From positions 592,903 to 656,902 of the forward strand of contig JAQFWX010000027.1 in the NCBI GenBank assembly GCA_027605045.1: a stretch of 64,000 nucleotides of DNA, in the 5' to 3' direction. Positions 23,088-34,556 of the stretch are shown in pieces. Source of the DNA: Phallus indusiatus (lineage: Eukaryota > Basidiomycota > Agaricomycetes > Phallales > Phallaceae). Positions within the stretch are counted from its first letter, which is position 1; every line of letters starts with the position of its first letter. Below the pieces are notes generated by a model that did no database searches, was not told the DNA's origin, and saw nothing but the letters and a program-made list of their open reading frames with translations. The translations under genes were made by a program, and so were the position numbers.

Positions 23088-24628
23088 TTACAAACTTGAG
23101 ACATACTGAGGGTTCCAATCCCATCCTTTCGAGGTCAGAAGCAGTTCATCATCTTCGTCGTCGCTGTTCGCCATCGCAAGTCCACCATTTGTAACAACAC
23201 GAGGTGGCGGCGTCGATCTATAGTTCTGAGAGCGGCCCTTGTTTTTCGTGTTCTTGTGCATGACCTTTTTTCCTTTAGAAGAAGATAATTTGACATTGAA
23301 GCGAACGTTCTTTTTAGGTATCTCAACCACAACTTTGGCCCTTTTGGGTCTGTGAAGAGGCATAGCGTCTTCTGTGGCTTCCTGAGGCGCCGGCGGATTT
23401 TTACATTTCTCTGTAGTTAATGAAGCAGTATAGTAAGACAAGTAAACTTTTGAGAAGACGAGCGCGCACCGGTTAAGTCAAGACCTGAAAACATTGTGCG
23501 AAGATTCATCGGGTCCGACTCAGAAGAAGACTGCTTGTCACAACTTTCATTCTTTCTTGGAGGCGGTGAACTAAAGATAAAAGACATTGCTAAAGGAGCA
23601 TCATTAGGACAGGCAGCTTCCTTCGGCTCTAGCGCAGCAGACTGAACGACGTTGGGTTGAGAGACAGTAAGAGCGCCATAAGATACAAGGTCAGCGAAAT
23701 CCTTTAAAAAAGCAGCATCATCTTTCGTGAGAATATCACTTGTTTTCTTTTTCTTATTGGATCCGAAAGTAGGAGAAGCAGTCCAATCTGGTGAGTCATT
23801 GACAAGTGAGCGAGTTTTACGAACAGGTGTCGAGCAAATCTGAGGAGAGAATTGTAAAAGACGGTCAGCAATATCCAGGTCATCAAGGTTTAGACTTGAT
23901 TTGGCTTTGATAGCTGGCAAGGGTAGAGAAGCTAATGGTAAGAAAGGAACGATCCAGTTATTGTCGCGATTTCTGTGTTTATTCTGTAAAGCATGAGATC
24001 CAGAAGATCGGCGATGAAAGGAAGCAGGTTTTGAGGGTATATGCGTGCTAAAGGTATCAACGGATGGTCGTCGAAAGAATCTAGAGGTTTTGTCGTTTTT
24101 AGAGCTGGACATAGTAGACGTTTTAAACGAGATTCCTTTGTACGGAGAAGCGAGGTCTGTTAGACTCGGAGCTATACGACGATTCTCCTTTTGATTCTGA
24201 GACTGCGTTCGCCTGGAAGGACCTAAAACACTTGGAGACTTTCTAGGGCTGTCATGCACTACCGTGCAACGTTCCTCTGTCTTTTTAGAAGAGAATTTAG
24301 CAGATTCAGGTTTTGCGTGTGTATCTTCTACAGCTCGAAGGGTGGGAGTGCGGTCCAATTTAGATAGCAACACCGGTGACGTTTTTGGACTGCAATGAAC
24401 TTTGAACTTGGCAGCCGAAGGAGCTACAAAATGGTCGTTTCTTAGTTTCTTTCGGCGTGGAGACTCGTCGAGTTGTTCGGAATCAGGACTACGTCGCAGA
24501 TTTTTGTTGTCAGTAATGAATCTGATACAATTCCTATCCAGACAGAATGACCTAACTTCATGACGAGCTCTTACTCGTTTTTTTGAGTATGTATTCTTCT
24601 GAAACGTCTCATGGGAACAATACGGCAT
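23088..24628 (-). CDS. Basic, disordered Ser/Pro/Lys-rich protein of unknown function
   Basis: Two exons, 24628-23470 and 23410-23088, joined at a phase-1 59-nt intron, give 493 residues. I do not recognise it. It is rich in Ser, Lys, Arg and Pro, with many SP/TP sites (SPRRKKLRND, SPRKSPSVLG, CSTPVRKTR, SSPPPRKNE), which looks like a nuclear cyclin-dependent-kinase substrate. Basic patches RRKKLR and KRAKVVVEIPKKN could be nuclear localisation signals. The C-terminus carries an acidic DDEDDELLL and ends DWNPQYVSSL. There is no catalytic motif. The start is the first ATG of the frame (MPYCSHETFQ); the frame stays open upstream to about 24676 and an extra 5' exon cannot be excluded. A role in chromatin or cell cycle is inference only. 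Confidence 0.7.
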
Positions 24629-24773
24629 CGCCTCAGCTGGCAGGGATCTAAGATCAAACTGCGTGTCCCTTTTCAAACCCCGATAAACTACCCACCATCT
24701 TTAGGATCTACTTGGACGATTTTCTAACGACTCCTTTTACCGTATTTCTGCACCACCTGGCGGCCGAACGATA

Positions 24774-25599
24774 ATGACAGGTCGACTGATTCCTCCAACA
24801 GCCGCGGCAACGTTACCGCCCACAATAAAACCTCGCCAAAATAATCCCGCGAGCGGTGGGAGCACTGGCGGGAACTCTAATGGCAATGGAAACTCGAACA
24901 CGAACGCAAACCAAAACCAAAACCAAAACCAGAATCAGAATCAGAATCAAAACCAAAACCAAACATCGAGCACCTCATCGACCATCAGCATTCCAGTAAC
25001 TGCCCCACCTGGAGGAATTCTAATCACTCAACCAGCCCAAACAGCCGCTGCCTCATTCTTTAAAATTGCCTCAGACGAAACTGTAACCTTTGGGTGGAAC
25101 TTTACTAGTCTGTTCGTCACTCCCGACACATTGTTCGTCTCCGCTTTCTGTTCTGCCAACGGCAATACCTATCCTGTTGGCCCCGGTACAATCCCCGGCT
25201 CAGCAACACAGGTATGTACGACGGGGCCAGGGCCTTTTCCTTTTCTTATTAACAGATCGGCTTTTCTAACCCGTTTCTGTTTCACAGGTCGAATGGGATA
25301 TAGGAAGCTATCAACAAGCCAATCCTACTCAACCCCTCATCGTCGCCTCATACACGCTTCAAATCTTTGATGGACACGGGCTAAACGCAGTACCCGTAGC
25401 AGGTCTTTTCGAACCAAATGAGGATTTGCGATTTGCACTATACAGTCCCCAGGCTTACACACCTCTTTCTGACGGCTGGCAATGTGCAGCTTGTTCCTCT
25501 GGAACGCCCATTGCTAATGCACGCCCTATGGCTTTTGCGATTCTCGCAACATTTCTGGCTATGGTATTCGGGGGATGGGGAGTGATGCGACGACGATAA
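24774..25599 (+). CDS. DUF7137 membrane-anchored protein with Asn-Gln repeat
   Basis: Exons 24774-25211 and 25288-25599 join in phase 0 and give 249 residues. After a Thr/Pro-rich start comes a Gly/Asn-rich linker with nine Asn-Gln dipeptides. The conserved DUF7137 region follows (PPGGILITQPAQT, VTFGWNFTSLFVTPDTLFV, then AVPVAGLFEPNEDLRFALY, and YTPLSDGWQCAACSSG). A C-terminal transmembrane helix (PMAFAILATFLAMVFGGWG) ends in basic MRRR. Fungal relatives are annotated only as uncharacterised cell-surface or secretory-membrane proteins. No classical signal peptide is evident at the chosen ATG, so the true start may lie in an unseen upstream exon, or the protein may be tail-anchored. Confidence 0.83.
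24909..24962 (+). repeat. In-frame hexanucleotide repeat coding (Asn-Gln)9
   Basis: Nine 6-bp units, AACCAA with AATCAG variants in the middle, encode nine Asn-Gln dipeptides in the DUF7137 gene. Such tracts are prone to length variation. Confidence 0.95.
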
Positions 25600-26149
25600 A
25601 AATAAGTACTTTCAATGGCTTCTTTGTTTCCTGGATGATTTTATTTGGTTGGATATTTTGGATATTGACGTTTTGCCCCTTCCCATTCTTTTTTTCCATT
25701 TCGTTGGCATCCATCGGACTTTCGTCTTTATCCTATCTTATACTCTATCATTATCCTGCTCGCCTCTATTTATATCTCATTATCCAATCTTTTTATTACA
25801 TTGCATGGACTTTTACCGCGGACTTGTGTTACCCCTCCGGCTACTATTTAAATCCTCACTTTGTAATTGGGCGGCTTAGTATGGACTCTTACTAATGTTA
25901 TGTGAAAACAGGGCTATGTATTTAAAAGGATAATGAATATAATACCCTTTTTTCAAAGAGATGTTTGACAGCGGTTGTGATATAAAAGCACACACGTTGG
26001 TGGTTTGAACAAACTGCTATAAGCCCCGATGTAGAGACAGTAACGTTTACACTAGAATGGCTATGTACAATTCATGATACGGATACCGTGGCAAGGAAGG
26101 ATTGGTAGAAATAAATATAACGACTTGGGGACGAATTTGAAACATGAAT
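25600..26149. other. Convergent 3' flank without a gene
   Basis: About 550 bp between the stop codons of two convergent genes. It contains pyrimidine-rich sequence and short frames that do not look coding. It is best explained as two 3' untranslated regions. Confidence 0.55.
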
Positions 26150-27748
26150 CTATGCTTTTTGGGCAATTCTGATGGGTCTAATGTTTCCATAAAGTGGATT
26201 GATATTATCGTCCGTGGGAGAATCCAAAGAAGGCGGGGGCGAAGGGTAAGAGGCTGAAGAGGACGCAGGTGGTGCTCGGTAACTGTAACTGTACGTGTTC
26301 GTTGGGCTATTGTGTAACTGCATGAAGGAAGGCTGCGGGACAGAAGTCGGATGCGAGGAAGTAGGTGCTAGTGAAGTATGATTTTGACTGATTGAAGTGC
26401 TGATCGTTAGATTCTGGTTGCGTGAAAGAGGTCTATCGTCCAATTCAGTAGCCATATCCATGATTCTGCGATCGGCCTCGGTAGTTGGAAGAATCATCTG
26501 TTTCTCCGCTTCTACACGACGCATCTTCTTCTCGCCTTTATCAACATCGCCTTTGGCACTGTTGTACATCCATAATCCAACCGATGTCAATATGATACCC
26601 AGTCCTTGAACTGGCCGAATGGTTTGGTTAAACCAGGCGATGGCGATAAGGATGACGGCGATACGTTTTACCAGGGAGGCTATCGAATACGTGACAGGGG
26701 ATGTTGAAGAGAGAATGGCAAAGGCAATGATATTTTGCCCGAAGTGGACGGCTCCATTCCAAAAGAAATAGTAGGCGATGCTGTGCGCGGAAGTGTGGGA
26801 GGGTTGCGTATGAGGCTCAACATTGGATGAAAGAAGAGCGTTAAGATCCGAATATATCCATACGGGAATCATGAGTATAAAAGCAAATCCTGCCGAATAG
26901 AACAAGAGATTTATTTTATCCAATTTATGAGCCGGAGCAGTCAAAGAACCACCGCTAGATGGGGACGGCATTATCTTTTTGAAAAAGATGTTTGACGATA
27001 CAAAAACAAGAGCCGAACCGAAGGCGGATAGCAGGCCCAAGTAATTCGAAGCTGAGAAGTCGGAAGAACAGGCCATCATGACCCCGGATGTTAACGGCAG
27101 TAGAGAAATATACGTTTTCGGCGAATATCTGACTCTAAACAGTAAGGCATAAGCCGCAACTGTGAATAACGGTGACAACGCCTATCATACTGTTTAGTCC
27201 CCGAGATTGACGACAATGTCTAAAATCCATACCTTTATTGTATGAACCGTACTAACCGGTATACGGGCGATAGCTACACTTGAAAAAATGTGTCCTCCAA
27301 CTTGGAATACGGCCATGGGGACGGTGCTTTGAACGATTGCTTTCGTCGGTGGCTTGAACTTACTTAATCCAACGAAAGGAGTCATACAGAGCAAGCAATA
27401 CGCTGCAATGAAACCAAACTGGACGAAAGTTAGTGTAACGGGATAGCGAAATTGATTGAGGATGGTCTTTCCGGTATTGGAGGACAGGGCGGAGGATGTG
27501 TACCATAGCGAACACAGGAAAACGAATTTTATGGTCGAAGTAGAAACGTTCAGAGGATTCGTGATCTCCACAGACGGCCGACTGGTAGTAATGGTCGCAG
27601 ACCGGTCACGGAAAAGAAAGGAGAGTGGGGATCTTTTCCCTAGTGACCATAGGGACCGTTTGGAAGAGTCATTATCCAACATAAGCCAGTTACTCTGCTG
27701 CTTCTCTCCTAATGACCATCTGTGTCCGTTATCGAGCGTATTTTGCAT
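26150..27748 (-). CDS. Triose-phosphate/nucleotide-sugar transporter family (TPT, SLC35-like)
   Basis: Drug/metabolite-transporter superfamily protein, probably moving a phosphorylated sugar or nucleotide sugar across Golgi or ER membranes, related to yeast Sly41 and SLC35E. Exons 27748-27233 and 27181-26150 join over a 51-nt intron and give 515 residues. Typical blocks are FVFLCSLWYTSSALSSNTGK, FRYPVTLTFVQFGF, VGGHIFSSVAIARIPVSTVH, IKALSPLFTVAAYALLF, and LVKRIAVILIAIAWF with ten predicted helices in all. The N-terminus (about 65 residues) and the C-terminus (from about residue 400, Ser/Pro-rich PPPSLDSPTDD) are cytosolic and disordered. The ATG at 27746-27748 is the first of the frame. Family is firm, substrate unknown. 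Confidence 0.92.
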
Positions 27749-30700
27749 AAAAAAACTGTCGCCGCAACTTTTCAGCTATTGTCGAGCTACTATCGGAGTG
27801 TCAAGCTTGCGACGAAGAATGAAAACAAGACGCCCCGAAAGATCCCTTCCGCGACGGTTATATAATTGGTTTTGAAAGAATGAAAAAAGATAAGGAAAAT
27901 GAAGAGTAATTAATTGAGAACCTGTTTGATGTCACTTACGGGAGAGCGATGAGCATTTGAAAACCTCGCCTCGGCCGAGAGGCGCCTATACTAGCGTGAC
28001 AGACACTGCCCCTGCCGATTAGCCAGGTATTCAGCCGCCTTGTACCTGCGGTCACTGCTATCTTCCGCTATCTTCCTTATTGGACCCGCTAATAGCTTGT
28101 TCGATGCGTTTAACGCACGTGTGGCAGCCTATATAGCCCTGGGCTCAATTCAGGTTTGGCATCTATCATTGCAACGCTGGCGTGCAATAGTAATTATACT
28201 AAATATATATTCTTTCCTGGCAGATCGTGACGTTTCATAAATGAACAACTCGTACTTAGGTGCATTAGGCCGTCCAATCGGTAGTAGCGATAGCGGTGTG
28301 TACAAAGACTGAATGATCAGTTTTTCAAATATAAGAATGTTGTATAGAGATCAGGTTAACATGGTCAAAAGGATAGCTAAAATTATCTTTTCATCAAGCG
28401 ATTAGCTTCAGGTTCACTGATCACTGTGATCAGTGATAATGGATCATTTGAGGATGTAGTTTGTAAGAGTAAAAATAAAATTCTCAATATGTATGCCCAA
28501 AGAAAATTCAGTTTAGACCAAGGTTCAAACATTCACTAGCACAATCAAACATGTAGCTGCTAGCATTCATGTCAATGATCAATTGATGTCAGATGTCAGA
28601 TGAAACCATTTTCTATTGATCAATGGCTCGAAACGCCGTTGCCAAGTGGTACCTTTTAAGCCCAAAATCACGAAAGGTACGATTGATTGACATTAGATGA
28701 GGTAGTATTTACATGTATTTTGCAAACAAATTAAATGATCAAGACCAATGGTGAATTCATGGATGTGACAAAATTTCTATTTTGGTGAGAATTCAAGTTC
28801 CGTTCAGCGTTTCTTTGGTTTCTTTTCTTCTTTTATTTAGTGAAGCTTAACGATAGTAGTTTTTGGTAAAGTCAACCAGCGCTACTAAATTTCTAGCGTT
28901 TCTTTATTATTTGGATGGCGATACTTGGATAATGGATTTAGTGAGAAGAATGCTTCAAGTATTGCAGGTGCGTATATGCCACAAGTCTGTGGTCTGTCAG
29001 AAACCCGCATATAACGGGATTGCTATGTTACATACATTACATTAAAATTTTCTATTTGGAAGGAACAAATATCGTCAAATGCGCGTGCAAATCAATAAAG
29101 CAAATACAGCAAGCAATGAGCAAAACAAATGAGAGCAAGCAAGAACAACTTTTATAGCTGATTAAGGATGGGGTGGAAAGCAAATTATGCAAGGAAGGCC
29201 ATCGTCTTTAACGAGTGGCATAACTTCAATACCAGGTTCAACGGGGTTCGTTCTGCTTGCTTGGTTAGGCTAGGAGCTCGAGGTTCCTGGTTGACCGGTA
29301 CGACTCACGGTTTTGTCAAGGTAAGACCGTAATAAACGTTTGGTGTTCGATATCTGCAAGTATGATCGGTGCACGGGATTAACTGTTTTAGGAGACAATT
29401 AGGAAATAATACGCGTCGCTCGTGATGGTAATACATACCTTTATGCCCCAACATTGATGAGCACATCCAAGAAAAAGGAATTCTTTGGAGACTGGAATAC
29501 ACATCTGAGGATCGTTCATCATGAGGAAAGTATCTGAGGAAGAAAATCAAACAGACCTTAGAGGGAAAATAAATGTTTGGACTGTTGAAGCTTGCGCAAC
29601 TTGCAAAACGCCACAACTATGTATGTTTTCCATCTCTCTCGTAGAAAACCCTAGAATTTAAAGCAAAAAAAAAGAGCATCGATTCATTTTTTTTCTTGTT
29701 TGTTGCAGACAAAGGATTTAGTAAGAATTTTTGGCACTGGAGATGAATGGAAAGGATCGTCGTTCGACCTCGTTGCACTCTGTCAACGCCCTGCCGAGAC
29801 GTTATCTGGCCTGACCTGACGTTTATGCATAAAGCAAGAAAATGAGCTAAAATAATTATAAAACGGCTAAAATTGTCTCTCACTGAAGACTCTGTATACT
29901 TACACATCCTGTTCTCGGTTCCGACAAAAGTCAAGCCCAAGTATAGAAAGTACATGAGGAACGGATGGAGCCTGAGATTACGCGACAGAAAGTTAATGAA
30001 GCATTCATTACCATTTTTAGCTCTTGAGCCCTGAGGAAAATATTATATATATACCGGTTTCTTAGTCCCTCACTGCACCTCAGGCCTCAGGCTGTGCCAC
30101 GGTCTACGTATGTAAACTGGTGTGTAGTGTGTACATCTAAACGTTCGGGTTCAGAACTTAACGAGTTATATCCCGAAAAAAACCTTGCATATAATTTATT
30201 TAGCTTTCGATCGTATGAAAGCAGTTTAATTGTCAAATTAAGTTTCCATTGGGTGCAGCTCAATCTCCAAAAAGGTAAGTTTAATGTACATGACGCCATA
30301 ACCCCCAACCGCTACGCGGCATCTTTAAGAGCCTCGAGGCTTTTATCCGAGTTGGACCAACTAGGCACAGCCCATTTGTTCCTTTCTTTCCCGCCGTGCG
30401 CGCGCGCGTGCAGGGTAACCGATTTCCAACTCCACATTTTTTTTTCAACCTTCTTTTGTTGGAGTTTAAATTGAAGTCGTCCTTAGATAGATTATCTTTT
30501 GTTGTTGTATAGACTCATGCGTCTAGACTTTCACTGCCTTTTTTAGGAATCGAAACACGCTTTCAACTCTCGTCTCATCTGCAATCAGTCGAACTCTTGG
30601 CGATCTCGTAAACCTCTTACAATGATGAATCTACTCCTTTATGCAACCAGGCAAGTAAACACGAAGATCTGCAACCCAACTTGTACAAATCCAGCGCTGA

Positions 30701-30839
30701 GCTTGATTTTATGGGGATGGTTCGAGTTTATCACGATTATCCGGCATCTGATATAAACGAGATTAAAAAAAAAACAGCCCGGGACGTTTTTTAATTATAT
30801 TAAGAACAGATCAACCACATAACATGACTCAAATCGATA
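27749..30839. other. 3.1-kb gene-poor region, possible small minus-strand gene at 29290-29955
   Basis: No convincing long gene. It holds the promoter of the transporter and the 3' flank of NUP85. A short palindrome is at 28414-28436. On the minus strand a weak candidate starts at ATG 29953-29955 (MYFLYLGLTFVGTENR) with a good donor GTAAGT and a TATATATATAAT element 80-100 bp upstream; later open segments include CIPVSKEFLFLGCAHQCWGI around 29460-29510. I could not join these into one clean reading frame. A CG-alternating tract lies near 30395-30410. No tRNA, repeat family or transposon remnant is recognised. Confidence 0.45.
28414..28436. repeat. 23-bp perfect palindrome
   Basis: Eleven-base inverted repeat TCACTGATCAC with its complement, separated by a single T. 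It lies in the gene-poor region with no gene within 600 bp. It could be a dimeric transcription-factor site or chance. Confidence 0.7.
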
Positions 30840-33592
30840 TTACGTCGACTGCGCCAAAATCTGACCGCGACCGCCAACGGCGAGAACGCTACACCGAGCA
30901 AAGTACCGTGCCAATGCCAGTCGCACGGTATCCAATTGCCGTAATGCTTCGATTTCTCCATCTTTCGAGAACTGAGATACCAATACGCTTAAATATTCTG
31001 ATCCTGATCCTTGGGATGTTCTTGTCTGAACTTCTTCTAGACGGCGTAAAAGCTCATAAACTTCAGAAACATCGAACGGCATGACGTTGACTGTTCAAGG
31101 GAGCCGTCAGTATAAAACGCCACAAGGAATGAAAATCGCAGGAATATAAGATTTATCTCACCGTCTTGTATTAGCATGTCTCCAGCCTGTTTTAGTAACA
31201 TTCCCCACCATGAATTGGGAACCAATTCTTCTCTAAACATGGTTATCAAATCCCAAGCGGCATTCTGCAGATCCCCATTCGACCATCTGGTTCGAAAATC
31301 TGCATATTTGATCAAAAAGTAAGACGCCGGCTGATGGAAATTTGACTGTATGATGAGGGCTGTCGTAAGGCAGGTGCGATCTCCGTAACGGAGTCTATAA
31401 ACTCTTTGATATCTAAAATTCGATCGTGGGTTTACCAATCAGTAGATTAAACAAGAACAACAAACCTCCTTTCAAGCTTCTGAAGAGTAAGATGTTAACC
31501 ACATGGCCTACGCCCACCCAATCCTCGGCTGACGTATAATAGGAGATTGCCAGATGATATCGGCCTTGTTCTATGAAAGTACGGCCAGCGATCTTTGAAA
31601 AAAAAAAAGGAAGTCTGTAGAACCCCTGGTACCTAGCACGCAGCTTTTCCAAACTTACTCGACAAATCTCACGTCTAACTTTCTCCCGGCCGTACTCTTT
31701 GCAAATCTCCAAAATCTCCAGAACCCTTTCGTCGATGGGAGCACCTCCATCAAGGTCCATAGCGTCAATTTGTCCATTTGCCTTTTGCTTTTTCTTCGAA
31801 CTACCTAATTCCAAAGGAACTCGTAGCAAAACTTCGTCTGCACGAAGTTTACCTGGCTCGCCACAATCGCACATATATAAAGCTGCGATACGCCATAACG
31901 ATGGATCGACTAGCAGGTATTCTGCGTAACTTAACAACATGTGATTTCGAAGCGAAAGTTCCGCCCTACACAACAGAGAAATAATATTAGCTCTATTGCC
32001 AGACGCAGGGGAAAAATATATATATATTCTGACCCTTCAATGTCCATAAGTAAACCCAACGGTTGCATCATATCAGCAAGATGCGCCGCGAGCCAAATAT
32101 CCAAGTCATTGGCACGCTTAATGACTTCCCCAACCTGCCCATTGAATAAAGCCGCAAATATGTGCTCCTCTGGCAATGTAGAATCTAATGGCAGATCTTG
32201 GAGTATAGTCTCAAGCGTGCGTCTTATAATTTCGATGCTCAATACGAGTTATAATCTTCTAAATTCAGAAGACTCACTCAATATGGTGTCTCCGAAGTCC
32301 AACGTCCACCCACACACCCCAAACACAAATAGCCTCTTTCCAGCCTTCTTCATAAGACTCACAATAGCGTTTGATAGTCGCTTTATCGCCTTCCATTATT
32401 TGTACAATTTCCAAAATCCATGGCAGCCAATCTTCGCCCTCGGCTTCCGTTAGCGCTTCTAGTCGTTTACGAAAAGCGACGACTCGGGCTTTCCACTGCC
32501 GCCAGGCATTGAAGAAGTCATGCTCTGTGGTATATTTTGTGGACCTTGGGTGATTATTCAGGAAGTTTAGGAGGGTATCTGCGTGCTGTACAAGAGATTT
32601 TGAGGGATGTCGGCTTAAACTTTCAAGGAAGATTACGGCTGCTCGCGTTAGGCCTCGTAAAATACAACTACAGAAAATTTTTAGAAAAGGAAATATTGAA
32701 TTAACAATTGAGCGAATCTAAGGGTACACACCGGATTAAATATTGCCACCAACGATCCTCGTTCCACGGAGAATTCAGTTTTTGCAATTCAATGGCCTCC
32801 GCCGAGTCCGGCGCAATAAAGTTAGTATTTAACCATTCCAGCAGTTCCTCTCCCACAAGACCACCGAGCGAACCATTCGCGGGAAGATTCATAGCCTGGA
32901 AAAGATTAAAAACGGCGTAGAGGAGTTCTGTGTGTATCACAGCCGCTTCGGGCCAATCTTCTAGGGCCTTGAACATAAAAAACAAAATTTCAGCTACGAG
33001 TATCAATATCGAGTAAACATCTATTACGTCAAGGCGTTCTTTATCCATCTTGAGGCATATCAAATATTCGTCCGCTATGCCATTAAACCACACTAGGTCA
33101 TCTTCACTTAAATCTCTAAGCGAAATGAGAAGACATGTAAAATATTAACGTCGAGAAATGGGACTTACTCGGTGGGATTTAGATGATGCTCGGCTAAGCT
33201 TTTATTGAATTTTGTCATTGTTACAAAGCTATCGGAAATTAACTGTCTGAACTTTTCAATAAACCTAAATCAGCCCGAAAGTAAAGAAAAACACGAAACC
33301 TTTCTGCGCGAATCAGACACCGGATGGTCCCATGCAGCTACAAATATATCTCCTAGGTCACTTTCTCCCTTTTTAGAGGCATTATACTGGCCAAAAAAAC
33401 AATTAGCTTTGCGTGTTTGAACAAATGGGGGAATTGCGGGAAAAGACTCACACCAGGTGCTTTTGCGAAGATGGCTAGTGAGTTGCCACGCGTAGATACT
33501 GCTAATGAGATGGAGTGTTGAGACTCGACAAAACCGTCCAATTCGTCGCGTTGAAGTAGAGGAGGATTGAGGTGAACATGCGGAAGAACCAT
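30840..33592 (-). CDS. NUP85: Nucleoporin NUP85 (Y-complex scaffold)
   Basis: Alpha-helical scaffold nucleoporin of the Nup84/Nup107-160 Y-complex of the nuclear pore. The spliced reading starts MVLPHVHLNPPLLQRDELDG at 33590-33592. It passes through family regions seen in human NUP85: AALFNGQVGEVIKRANDLDI and WLAAHLADMMQPLGL (human: [20 protein letters not shown]), SYAEYLLVDPSLWRIAALY, CGEPGKLRADEVLLRVPL, LEILEICKEYGREKVRREIC, GRYHLAISYYTSAEDW, YADFRTRWSNGDLQNAAWDL, LVPNSWWGMLLKQAGDML, and the C-terminal DTVRLALARYFARC. TAA is at 30840-30842. More than ten short introns. An internal insert (SSKKKQKANGQIDAMDLDGG) is lineage-specific. Other Y-complex members such as Nup84 fit less well, because the RVPL and WWGMLL blocks are NUP85-like. 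Confidence 0.85.
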
Positions 33593-34556
33593 GGTAAGAA
33601 TTACAACAATTCGGAGCTGGGTATTTTGTTTCGGATGACTTTATAACCGGTTATCAATCTGCTGACAAGGACGGGTCAAACTTTTATATACCTTAAGTTG
33701 TCAATAAGACATGGACGTGAAGCAGAGTGGAGACGCGATGTCGAAGACGAGGACAGTTACAAGTTTTACGTAACGCGGGTTTCGTCCTCAAGCGCCCAAA
33801 CTCGCGTTAGCCATTGACCGTTTGTTAACCGGCCCTGAGTGCATGATAATTGTCCACAAAACACCTTGTTTCCTGCAAAGGTACGAGACATTATGTGGAG
33901 ACAAGTCCTGCTGTCTACGCAAGTCCACAAGCAATGAAAAAGCAATGAAACCACTGGATCTGAGTCTACGTTCAGTTCTTTGAAAAACCCTTGAAAAGAA
34001 ATGCCACTTGAAGTCATCCGGGATTGACATCCTTTGAATCAACTACGGCGCAATTCGGAATATTTAGGTCTCAAAATAAGACACAACGATCAAACTTCAA
34101 AATTGAACCCATCAAAAAGACGACAGATTGTAACAAAGGCCAGGAGATCTAAGACATCTTACTGAAAACCTGTAAACAATGAAAGCTTGATAAATCGTGC
34201 CGAGCCAATTATCGCTGGCACTTGTAATTCCTTTCAAGCATACTTACACACAATCCAAGGTCGGCGACAGTGACATCACTCGGAGCTCCGTTCAGTTACA
34301 GCGACACTAATTATAAAATCAACCTCTTGGATCAAAGAATGTCCAAATGGAATCATGGAAACGCGAGCCCGAAGAATGGTCCATTCGTGGACTATAAGTA
34401 TATATATATATATTACTTATATATGATGATACTTATCGACTAGCTAGAATATAGCAGTAGCACTGCTGCTACCGATATTGCTTAGTAATCGCCGGCAACG
34501 CCTGCGTGTCCAATCCTAAGCCCACTTTTGTTCTTTTTTTTGTCTCTCACATTTCA
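33593..34556. other. Divergent intergenic region NUP85 / RhoGAP
   Basis: About 1 kb holding two divergent promoters. It contains an AT dinucleotide run near 34399-34413. Short minus-strand frames at 33766-34042 look non-coding. No other element is recognised. Confidence 0.5.

Noticed and set aside
24628..24676. Upstream extension of the disordered minus-strand protein to 24676
   Set aside because: The extension starts at TTG, not ATG; the first ATG is at 24626-24628.
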